NCBI GenBank assembly: GCA_002789275.1 | Contig: PFSX01000029.1 | Span: 1 to 15,980 of the forward strand | Length of the DNA stretch: 15,980 nt | Source: Candidatus Huberarchaeum crystalense | GTDB lineage: Archaea > Huberarchaeota > Huberarchaeia > Huberarchaeales > Huberarchaeaceae | Reading direction: 5' to 3' | Shown: in pieces, positions 6,528 through 12,608 of the stretch | Position numbering within the stretch: the stretch's first letter is position 1 | Layout: every line of letters starts with the position of its first letter | Translations under genes and position numbers: made by a program | Notes under the pieces: model-generated | Databases searched by the model: none | Told to the model about the DNA's origin: nothing | Seen by the model: only the letters and a program-made list of their open reading frames with translations

Positions 6528-7248
6528 AACTAACAATTTAATAGAAAAATATCTAATAAAAAATGAAACTAATGTAAATCTGCGAGAAAAATATCTAATA
6601 AAAACAGCTGAAACATTAAGGGGTTTTGTTAACAAAGAGCTATTAATAATTCAAGCGCTTGTTAGTGCGCGCGACTTAGAAAACCATATAAATGAACAAG
6701 TAATGCACCTGATTGAATGGATGAGTTTTTTTGTTCCTGAATTAAAGTATCAAACCCCTGACAATTTTAAGTTTGTAGATCTTAGTGGAAAATTGTGTAG
6801 TGAAGCAATGAAAATAGAAGATATAACAAAACAAACAGTTGGAGGAAATATTGATATAAAAGACAAGCAAACAATCTTGACTTTTTCTGAACTTATATTA
6901 AAAGGCAAGCTGGTGCAAGACAATCTTATGACTTATAGTTATGTTGAGCTTAGAAAAATGATGCCTGCTTCTGTGGCATTGGTTGGTGAAGAAGTTGTTG
7001 GTGAACTTTTATTAAAGGCAGGCTCATTTAAAAAATTAGCAAAATTACCTGCAAGCACAATTCAATTGTTGGGCTCAGAAAAAGCATTTTTTAGATTTTT
7101 AAAAACAAAACAACGCTCTCCAAAATATGGAGTAATCTACAACACAGCGCAGGTTTCAAATGCTCAGGATAAAGACAAAGGAAAAGTCGCGCGCACTTTG
7201 GCAAATAAGTTGGCAATTGCAATTAGAAAAGATTATTTTGGTAAGTAA
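6517..7248 (+). CDS. nop5: Short Nop5/Nop56-58 family protein (C/D RNP core), N-terminal domain missing
   Basis: The C-terminal half carries the Nop domain signature: 'MMPASVALVGEEVVGELLLKAGS', 'LAKLPASTIQLLGSEKAFFRFL', 'SPKYGVIYN' and 'GKVARTLANKLAIAIRKDYFG'. Residues about 30-130 match the coiled-coil part ('ELLIIQAL' to 'FFVPEL'). At 243 residues it is well short of most archaeal Nop5 proteins (roughly 270-420). What is absent is the N-terminal fibrillarin-binding domain and the usual Lys-rich tail. A TAA at 6502-6504, in frame and 15 bases before the ATG, rules out a longer start without a frameshift. Nop5 bridges L7Ae, C/D guide RNA and fibrillarin for 2'-O-methylation of rRNA. Residues 10-37 contain a duplicated EKYLIK motif. 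It overlaps dnaG by 11 bases. Confidence 0.82.
   Translation: MKYKTNNLIEKYLIKNETNVNLREKYLIKTAETLRGFVNKELLIIQALVSARDLENHINEQVMHLIEWMSFFVPELKYQTPDNFKFVDLSGKLCSEAMKIEDITKQTVGGNIDIKDKQTILTFSELILKGKLVQDNLMTYSYVELRKMMPASVALVGEEVVGELLLKAGSFKKLAKLPASTIQLLGSEKAFFRFLKTKQRSPKYGVIYNTAQVSNAQDKDKGKVARTLANKLAIAIRKDYFGK
6544..6604 (+). repeat. In-frame direct repeat within the nop5 N-terminus
   Basis: GAAAAATATCTAATAAAAA occurs at 6544-6562 and again at 6586-6604. The offset of 42 bases is exactly 14 codons, so each copy encodes EKYLIK in the same frame. Sequence between and after is only partly similar, so this is either an old in-frame duplication or chance in A-rich coding DNA. Confidence 0.6.
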
Positions 7249-7276
7249 GCTAAAACAAAGGCCATATAAAAAATAT

Positions 7277-7897
7277 ATGTTTAACTTCTTACGCAATTTG
7301 CTCTCAAAACTATTCGGTTCTCGAAAAGAGTTGAAATTAGGATTTTATGGCCCTCCAAATGCAGGAAAAACAACACTCGCTAATCGAATTGCAAAAGATT
7401 TTGCAGGTGTTGAAATGGGGGTTGTTTCAAATATTGCTCATGAAACAAGAAAAGTTACAGAAAAACAACACATTATTATTCAGCACAAGGGAAAAAAAAT
7501 GACTTTTGCTATTGTTGATACTCCGGGCATTGCCACAAAAATTGACTATGATGATTTTATTAAATCTGGACTGAAAAAAAACGAAGCAAAAAAAAGAGCA
7601 GAAGAAGCTACTAGAGGAGTAATTGAAGCGATTGAATGGTTGGACAAAATTAATATAGTTGTTGTTGTTTTAGATGCTACTCAAAGTCCAATGACGCAGG
7701 TTAATATTACTTTGATTGGTAATATTATAGCTCGAAAAATTCCTGTTGTAATCGCAGCAAATAAAACTGACTTAAAGGGTTCAAATATAAAGGAAATAGA
7801 GGTTGCATTTCCACAATATTCTATAGTGCCAATATCTGCAAAAGAGGGCAAAAATCTTGACAAATTATATCAAAAAATATTTGAGGTCTCAAAATGA
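7277..7897 (+). CDS. Era-like small GTP-binding protein
   Basis: The 206-residue product carries all G-motifs in order: P-loop GPPNAGKT (25-32), DTPG (81-84), NKTD (162-165) and SAK (187-189). This places it among the TrmE-Era-EngA-like translation GTPases. It is a bare G-domain with a short N-terminal amphipathic segment (FNFLRNLLSKLF) and no KH domain, so it is not bacterial Era itself. The frame is open upstream to 7160, but the ATG at 7277 follows the AAAATAT context used by neighbours and begins just before conserved sequence, so I chose it. Archaeal proteins of this kind are commonly encoded beside DUF2073, as here with a 4-base overlap. Position among nop5 and NMD3-like genes suggests a role in ribosome assembly; that is inference. 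Confidence 0.85.
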   Translation: MFNFLRNLLSKLFGSRKELKLGFYGPPNAGKTTLANRIAKDFAGVEMGVVSNIAHETRKVTEKQHIIIQHKGKKMTFAIVDTPGIATKIDYDDFIKSGLKKNEAKKRAEEATRGVIEAIEWLDKINIVVVVLDATQSPMTQVNITLIGNIIARKIPVVIAANKTDLKGSNIKEIEVAFPQYSIVPISAKEGKNLDKLYQKIFEVSK

Positions 7898-8271
7898 AAG
7901 ACAATCAACTAAAAATTGTATTTTTGCCAACAAACAAATTATATGACAAAGGAGAGACAGACATATTTAAAAAAATAATTAGTGAAGTACAACAAGGCAA
8001 TATTGTGCTTGTTGAGAAAAATATATCTCCTTTATTTGAAGGCCAACTAATTAAAGAAACAATGAAAAATGTAAGCGACACGTTTGAAGGAATTGAGTTT
8101 ATTAGATTAGATATAAGTGAAAAAAATAAAAGCACTTTAGAATCAATAAAGACAATGTTGTCTAAATTTTTGGTAGGTGAGCGCGCTCTCACTCTCATCG
8201 GACCTTCATCAATTATAAAGAATATTAAACGCGATCCAAATACCATAGGTATGTATATAAATTTTAAATAA
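7894..8271 (+). CDS. DUF2073 family protein
   Basis: This 125-residue protein shows the DUF2073 pattern. An early segment predicts a strand and a helix ('IFKKIISEVQQGNIVLVEKN'), followed by 'LIKETMKNV', 'FEGIEFIRLDI' and a final 'ALTLIGPSSIIKNIKRDP', all recalling archaeal DUF2073 members. The function is unknown. In archaea it is usually encoded next to an Era-like GTPase, and here its ATG overlaps the GTPase stop as ATGA, so production of the two is probably coupled and the proteins may interact. No catalytic motif or membrane segment is visible. It is slightly acidic/basic mixed and looks like a compact soluble domain. Confidence 0.75.
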   Translation: MKDNQLKIVFLPTNKLYDKGETDIFKKIISEVQQGNIVLVEKNISPLFEGQLIKETMKNVSDTFEGIEFIRLDISEKNKSTLESIKTMLSKFLVGERALTLIGPSSIIKNIKRDPNTIGMYINFK

Positions 8272-8307
8272 AAACGCGAAAATATTTATTAGTTGGACAA
8301 AAAATAT

Positions 8308-8976
8308 ATGGAAATATGTTATTCTTGTGGTGCTTCTGAAATATATGAAGATGGTCTGTGCAAAAAATGTTTTGTTAAAAGAAATCCGCTGTTGCTCCAA
8401 ATAAAGCCACAAAAGATTGTGTTTTGCAGATTATGTGGAGAGATAAAATATCGCATGAAAACATTTCATCTCCCAAAAGATAATATCAAATTTTTGTCTG
8501 AACTTAAAAAAAGTATAAAAGCAAATAAAAATATATATGAGTCAGTTAAATTAGAATTTAATCTTGATAATTTAATCCAAAACCAAGTTGTAGATGTTGT
8601 TGCGAGTTCAAAAGATATTGTTCAAAAACAAGTAATTGTCTTTATTATTAGCAATTCACTGTGTCAAATTTGCCGAAAAAAAGGCTCTGAATTTTATTCT
8701 GTGCTTATACAATTGCGCGGGTTTGACGAAGAGACAATAAACTCTACATTAAAAAACTACAACCAATACATATTCAAAATTGAAAAAGAAAAAAAAGGAG
8801 CAAATTTATTTTTTATAGACAGCAAAAAAGCAGAAAAATACATAGCTTTATTTATTGAATACCACAAGTCAAAGAACGCGCCAATAAATATTAAAACAAG
8901 CAAGAAAAATGATGGAATAGATCAAAGCGGCAAAAAGAGATACAAAACAACAGTGCTTCTACAAAGAAAAGTTTGA
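8308..8976 (+). CDS. NMD3-like zinc-binding protein
   Basis: From the ATG at 8308 the product is 222 residues. It begins with a zinc knuckle, C4-x2-C7 and C18-x2-C21 ('CYSCGAS', 'GLCKKCF'). A second CxxC pair at C40/C43 ('FCRLCGEIKYRM') and a matching pair at C119/C122 ('CQICRKKGSEFYSVLIQLRG') follow. This is the N-terminal zinc region of NMD3, including the 'FYSVLIQLRG' and 'GANLFFIDSKKAEKY' segments. Eukaryotic NMD3 is an export and assembly factor of the large ribosomal subunit; archaeal homologues probably act in 50S maturation (inference). It is shorter than many archaeal homologues, ending soon after this core. An in-frame TTG at 8293 is possible, but the ATG has the standard context. 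The stop lies inside a 50 bp tandem repeat. Confidence 0.8.
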   Translation: MEICYSCGASEIYEDGLCKKCFVKRNPLLLQIKPQKIVFCRLCGEIKYRMKTFHLPKDNIKFLSELKKSIKANKNIYESVKLEFNLDNLIQNQVVDVVASSKDIVQKQVIVFIISNSLCQICRKKGSEFYSVLIQLRGFDEETINSTLKNYNQYIFKIEKEKKGANLFFIDSKKAEKYIALFIEYHKSKNAPINIKTSKKNDGIDQSGKKRYKTTVLLQRKV

Positions 8977-9077
8977 AGATAAAAGTGCAATATAAAAAGA
9001 AGTAGAATAAAGATAGCAGAATTTGGAGATAAAAGTGCAATATAAAAAGAAGTAGAATAAAGATAGCAGAATTTGAA
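8972..9077 (+). repeat. Tandem repeat, 2.1 copies of a 50 bp unit, overlapping the NMD3-like stop
   Basis: Copies are 8972-9021 and 9022-9071, plus a 6-base start of a third. The unit begins TTTGAAGATAAAAGTGCAAT and continues as A-rich sequence. The two copies differ by one base (TTTGAAGAT against TTTGGAGAT). The TGA stop of the NMD3-like gene at 8974-8976 is in the first copy, so the array begins at the gene end, as at trkA. It fills most of the 130-base gap before the OB-fold gene. Confidence 0.9.
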
Positions 9078-9106
9078 AACAAATCTTACATTTTACAAAA
9101 AGATAT

Positions 9107-9868
9107 ATGATATATGATACCTACAAAATCGCTAAAATTGTTGAGTTAAGTACAGGTGAAAAGATCTTTGACAATGAAGCAGGATTTTTGAAATATATAG
9201 AAACAGAAGAAGGACCTGTTGCGCGCGCAGGAATTGTTGGAACTGTTTTAGAAACACGAGTCAATAGCGAAAAAAATAGTGGATCTATTACTTTAGATGA
9301 CACATCAGGAATTATTCGAGTTCAAACTTTTGGTGAAGGTATTGCAAAAATCGAAGAAGTAAAGCAAGGTGACCTTGTTATTGTTTTTGGCAGCGTGCGC
9401 GAATATGAAAACAATATTAATTTACTTTTGCAAATTTTAAGAAAAATATCTAAGGAAGAACTGCAAGAACGAAAAGCATATATTGATTTTTTAAAAGAAC
9501 ATTGGCGAAAAATGAGTGAGCAAATTGCTTCGGATTTTACTGTTTTTGAAGGAAGTTTAGATGATTTTACAAAAATTATTGCTAAAAAATATCGACTGAG
9601 CTCAAACGAAGCAGAATCAATGGTTAAAGAAATAAAAGCAAAAAAATTACAGCAAAACGAAACTGCAAAAAAAGTGCAAGACAATGCTGACGAACAAATA
9701 TTGTTGCAAGCAATACCTAAATGTGACCAAGAAAGAAGAGGGGCTACCACTGATGATTTGGCTGCTTTTACTGGGTTTTCAAAAGAAAAAGTTGAAGAAA
9801 TAATCAAATATGCAATTGACGAAGGCGATATTTATGAGCCATCGCCAGGCAGATTTAAAATTTTATAA
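9107..9868 (+). CDS. OB-fold nucleic-acid-binding protein with C-terminal winged helix (RPA-like)
   Basis: The 253-residue product has an OB-fold at about 37-112. It contains 'ARAGIVGTVLETRVN' (strand 1), 'SGSITLDDTSGIIRVQTFGEG' (strands 2-3), 'EEVKQGDLVIVFGSVREYENNINL' and the closing strand. A charged linker helix, rich in Lys, Glu and Gln (about 113-195), leads to a C-terminal domain (about 200-253). There 'ATTDDLAAFTGFSKEKVEEIIKYAIDEGDIYEPSPGRFKIL' looks like a winged helix. OB-fold, linker and winged helix is the plan of RPA32-type single-stranded DNA-binding subunits, and archaeal COG3390-like proteins share it. A role in replication or repair is likely, though RNA binding cannot be excluded. 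It starts at ATATATG without an RBS, after the 50 bp repeat. Confidence 0.75.
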   Translation: MIYDTYKIAKIVELSTGEKIFDNEAGFLKYIETEEGPVARAGIVGTVLETRVNSEKNSGSITLDDTSGIIRVQTFGEGIAKIEEVKQGDLVIVFGSVREYENNINLLLQILRKISKEELQERKAYIDFLKEHWRKMSEQIASDFTVFEGSLDDFTKIIAKKYRLSSNEAESMVKEIKAKKLQQNETAKKVQDNADEQILLQAIPKCDQERRGATTDDLAAFTGFSKEKVEEIIKYAIDEGDIYEPSPGRFKIL

Positions 9869-9952
9869 GCTGTTTGTTGCCTAAAAATTGAAACAACAAA
9901 TATATCAAATCTCACAGAAAGCAAATTACTTAAAATTAAATAACAAAAACAT

Positions 9953-10165
9953 ATGGCTGTTGAACTAAGTATAACGCAAATAGGACTGATTATTTTAACA
10001 ATACTTGGGGGCATATTAATACTTTATTATGTTGGGTCTTGGTTTGCGACCATTATTTCTGGAGAAAAACTTATTGAAGTATTTTTGCTCTTTATTGATG
10101 GGTTTGTTCAACTCGGACAAAAACTAGGGGGCCTTGTTGGGTGGATAGGTCAGGTTTTTAAATAA
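9953..10165 (+). CDS. Small membrane protein (70 aa), unknown
   Basis: The start ATATGGCTGTTG has the local A/T-only context, and a TATA-like ACTTAAAATTAA lies about 20 bases upstream. The product has one clear membrane span at about 9-36 (ITQIGLIILTILGGILILYY and following). A second amphipathic, Gly-rich segment at about 43-70 ends 'LGGLVGWIGQVFK'. There is no signal cleavage site, cysteine or known motif. I do not recognise the family. It is followed by another tiny membrane protein gene and then deoxyhypusine synthase, all on the same strand, so it may be part of a loosely spaced operon. Its codon use, with ordinary Ala and Gly codons, resembles neighbours. Confidence 0.7.
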   Translation: MAVELSITQIGLIILTILGGILILYYVGSWFATIISGEKLIEVFLLFIDGFVQLGQKLGGLVGWIGQVFK

Positions 10166-10249
10166 AATTATAAAAAAGCAAGTAAAACACAAATAATATT
10201 TTAATAAATTCCTTAACTTAATAAAGAGCAAATCACAAATAATAATATT

Positions 10250-10381
10250 ATGGCAATAATAGATTATGGTGAAATAGCGAGCCTTTTGTTAATATTTGGA
10301 TTTGCACCTTTTGTGCTTGTGGGTTTATATTTTTATTTTTATTTTGATAAGTTAAATAAAAATCATCTGCAAGACGCATAA
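10250..10381 (+). CDS. Very small membrane protein (43 aa), unknown
   Basis: ATG at 10250 in the AATAATATT context opens 43 codons to TAA at 10379-10381. Residues about 10-32 form a membrane span rich in Leu, Phe and Tyr (LLLIFGFAPFVLVGLYF), followed by a short charged, Lys/Asn-containing tail. No family is recognised. It sits 16 bases before deoxyhypusine synthase and 84 bases after the 70-residue membrane protein gene. The 16-base gap suggests co-transcription with the synthase. Its length, span and spacing make it more convincing than a chance frame, but there is no homology support. Confidence 0.55.
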   Translation: MAIIDYGEIASLLLIFGFAPFVLVGLYFYFYFDKLNKNHLQDA

Positions 10382-10397
10382 TTGCGACAAAAAATTT

Positions 10398-11381
10398 ATG
10401 GGTACTATAAACAAAAAAGAAAAATTAGAGCCAATTTCAGAAATTCATCTTGGTCGCAAAACAGCTAATAACCTTGTTGATGATTATTTTGCAGCTGGCG
10501 GATTTTCAAGCCGCGACATTGCAACAGCAACAGATATTTTAGAAAAAATGCTAAAAGATGTAAAATGCACTAAAATTCTTTCTCTTCCATCCTCGATTGT
10601 TGCAACAGGTCAGCGTGGATTAATTGCAGATGCTTTGAAAAATAAGTGGTTTGACGCAGTAATCGCAACAACAGGACTTCCTTCGCATGATTTGATTCGC
10701 GTGTGGGGGGCGCACTATTATTACGGCGATTTTTTAATGGATGAACATAATCTTGGTAAAAATGGAATATATAGGTTGGGAAATATCTTAATAAAATCTG
10801 AAAATTATGGTGTGTTTTTAGAAGATCGTATGAAGCCAATTTTAGAAAAATTATACAATGTTGGAAAAAAAGTGTTTGCTCCTTATGAAATTATTTGGGA
10901 GTTCGGGCGCGAAATCGCAGAAGATAAAAAAATTACCCCCCAACTTAAAGAAGAATCAATCCTTTACTGGTCTTGGAAAAATAAAATTCCTATTTTTGTG
11001 CCGGGCATTACAGATGGTGCTTTTGGCTCACAGCTTTTTTTCTTTTCACAAACACATTTTGGTTTTGAAATTTCTGTTTTTAAAGATGAAGAAAAACTAT
11101 ATAAATTAGTTTTTGACGCGAAAAGGTTGGGTGCCTTAATAATTGGCGGGGGAATAAGCAAACATCACACAATTTGGTGGGCACAATTCAACAAAGGTCT
11201 AAAATATGCTGTTTATATTACTTCAGCACCAGAGCAAGATGGGAGTTTAAGCGGAGCAAGAACGCGCGAGGCAATTAGTTGGGGAAAAATAAGCCAAAAT
11301 GCGCGCCACATAACAGTGCAAAGCGATGCCACAATTGTTTTGCCGATTATTTTTAATGCTGTTTGGGAGCGACAAAACTAA
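10398..11381 (+). CDS. dhs: Deoxyhypusine synthase
   Basis: The 327-residue product has the family's strongest signatures. 'GGGISKHHTIWWAQFNKGLKYAVYIT' contains the catalytic lysine at K255, which forms the enzyme-imine intermediate. 'EQDGSLSGARTREAISWGKI' follows, contributing to NAD and spermidine binding. N-terminal parts 'IVATGQRGLI' and 'DAVIATTGLPSHD' also match. It transfers the aminobutyl group of spermidine, with NAD, to a lysine of aIF5A, making deoxyhypusine; the modified factor aids elongation at difficult peptide bonds (family knowledge). Length is normal for archaea. Catalytic residues appear intact, which argues against the homospermidine synthase-like divergents. No aIF5A gene is in this window. 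It may be transcribed with the upstream 43-codon gene, 16 bases away. Confidence 0.94.
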   Translation: MGTINKKEKLEPISEIHLGRKTANNLVDDYFAAGGFSSRDIATATDILEKMLKDVKCTKILSLPSSIVATGQRGLIADALKNKWFDAVIATTGLPSHDLIRVWGAHYYYGDFLMDEHNLGKNGIYRLGNILIKSENYGVFLEDRMKPILEKLYNVGKKVFAPYEIIWEFGREIAEDKKITPQLKEESILYWSWKNKIPIFVPGITDGAFGSQLFFFSQTHFGFEISVFKDEEKLYKLVFDAKRLGALIIGGGISKHHTIWWAQFNKGLKYAVYITSAPEQDGSLSGARTREAISWGKISQNARHITVQSDATIVLPIIFNAVWERQN

Positions 11382-11392
11382 CAAAATACACA

Positions 11393-11412
11393 TTTGTTTT
11401 TCTGTTGTTCTT
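11393..11412 (+). terminator. Possible U-rich terminator after deoxyhypusine synthase
   Basis: A T-rich stretch (TTTGTTTTTCTGTTGTTCTT) begins about 12 bases after the stop, with no hairpin. This fits the oligo-U signals used by archaeal RNA polymerase. The malic enzyme start at 11455 leaves room for a separate promoter after it. Confidence 0.35.
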
Positions 11413-11454
11413 AAATTTAGTGTAGAAATTATCTAAATATTTTCTATATATATT

Positions 11455-12588
11455 ATGTCAAAAATTTCGCAAAAAGAAATACTTATAAAAAACTCTGTTC
11501 AAAAAATAAATTTAAAGGGGGTGGTGATTCGAAATAAGCGTGATTTGACTATTTTTTATACACCAGGAATAGCAGAAATATGCAAGCAAATTGCAAAAAA
11601 CCCAGAAAATGTTTATAAATACACATCAAAACAAAACATGGTTGCGATTGTGACAGATGGAACGCGCATTTTAGGACTTGGAAAAATTGGACCTTTTGCA
11701 GGAATGCCTGTAATGGAAAGCAAGGCCTTGCTTTTCAAGAAATTCGCAGACATTACTGCGGTTCCTATTTGCTTAGCCACAACAGACAAAGAAGAAATTA
11801 TAAAAACAATCAAAGCAATTGAGCCGTCTTTTGGTGCTATCAATCTTGAAGACATTGAAAGTCCAAAATGCTTAGAAATCGAAGAAAAACTAAGTGTATC
11901 TCTAAATATTCCTATTTTTCATGACGACCAGTATGGAACAGCAATTATTGTATTAGCAGGGCTTATCAACGGATTAAAAGTTACGAAAAAAGATAAAAAC
12001 GCAAAAATCTGTATTAATGGATGTGGTGCTGCTGGTGTTGGAATTGTAAAATTGCTGCTCGCCTATGGATTTAAAAACATTGTTGTCGCTGACTCAAAAG
12101 GGCTTATTTACAACGGTCGCCAAAATCTTAATTCAATCAAACAAAAAATAGCTCAAATTACAAATCCAAATAAAGAAAAGGGCAATCATATTAAAGCATC
12201 TCTTAGTGGTGCTGATATTTTCATAGGAGTAAGCGGAATCCCAAACTCAATTACACCAGAAAATATAAAAAAGATGGGTAAAAACGCAATAGTATTTGCT
12301 TTGACAAACCCGCAACAAGACATTTCATTTGAATATATTAAAAATTGCAAAAATGTCTTAATTTATGCTTCTGGCCGCAGTGATTTACCAAATCAAATTA
12401 ACAATGCTGTTGTGTTTCCTGGCTTTATGAAATTCCTTTTGAAAAACCACATCAAAAACATAACAACCAAAATGATGATTCAAGCAGCAGAAACAATCGC
12501 AAAATGCGTCAAAAACCCTACAAAAAACAAAATTGTGCCAAGTGCTTTTAGTAATGTAGCAAAAAAAATAACTGAAATAAAAGCATAG
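11455..12588 (+). CDS. Malic enzyme (malate dehydrogenase, oxaloacetate-decarboxylating)
   Basis: The 377-residue product has the short malic enzyme layout. 'FYTPGIAEIC' carries the catalytic tyrosine (Y35), and 'VTDGTRILGLGKIGPFAGMPVMESKALLFK' the catalytic lysine (K90). 'INLEDIESPKC' supplies E132 and D133 and 'IPIFHDDQYGTA' supplies D158 for the divalent metal. The Rossmann motif GCGAAG lies at 189-194, followed by 'VVADSKGLIY'. It converts malate to pyruvate and CO2, reducing NAD or NADP; the cofactor cannot be read safely here. The phosphotransacetylase-like extension of long bacterial forms is absent. In a reduced genome this may supply reducing power or pyruvate. It is convergent with the large minus-strand gene, leaving 20 bases between stops. 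Confidence 0.93.
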   Translation: MSKISQKEILIKNSVQKINLKGVVIRNKRDLTIFYTPGIAEICKQIAKNPENVYKYTSKQNMVAIVTDGTRILGLGKIGPFAGMPVMESKALLFKKFADITAVPICLATTDKEEIIKTIKAIEPSFGAINLEDIESPKCLEIEEKLSVSLNIPIFHDDQYGTAIIVLAGLINGLKVTKKDKNAKICINGCGAAGVGIVKLLLAYGFKNIVVADSKGLIYNGRQNLNSIKQKIAQITNPNKEKGNHIKASLSGADIFIGVSGIPNSITPENIKKMGKNAIVFALTNPQQDISFEYIKNCKNVLIYASGRSDLPNQINNAVVFPGFMKFLLKNHIKNITTKMMIQAAETIAKCVKNPTKNKIVPSAFSNVAKKITEIKA

Positions 12589-12600
12589 CAAAAAATAAAG
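12587..12600 (-). terminator. Possible U-rich terminator of the large minus-strand gene
   Basis: Read on the minus strand, the 20 bases past the stop contain CTTTATTTTTTGC, an oligo-T run suited to archaeal termination. It overlaps the end of malic enzyme, as is usual for convergent genes in compact genomes. Confidence 0.35.
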
Positions 12601-12608
12601 ATTGCATT

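Noticed and set aside
7160..7276. Upstream extension of the Era-like GTPase by 39 codons
   Set aside because: It overlaps nop5 and the added residues match nothing; the ATG at 7277 has the local start context and begins next to the conserved G-domain.
8293..8307. TTG start five codons upstream for the NMD3-like gene
   Set aside because: The ATG at 8308 has the usual AAAATAT context and places the first zinc knuckle at the normal position near the N-terminus.
9322..9807. 161-codon minus-strand frame under the OB-fold gene, and the 113-codon frames under dnaG (5753-6094) and DUF2073 (7905-8246)
   Set aside because: They are shadows: Ser/Phe/Ile-rich products that arise opposite Glu/Lys-rich coding sequence, with no motifs or promoter context.
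9873..9900. Hairpin TTTGTTG/CAACAAA after the OB-fold gene
   Set aside because: It is a 7-base stem with a 14-base A-rich loop, weak and not followed by a T-run; too little to call a terminator.
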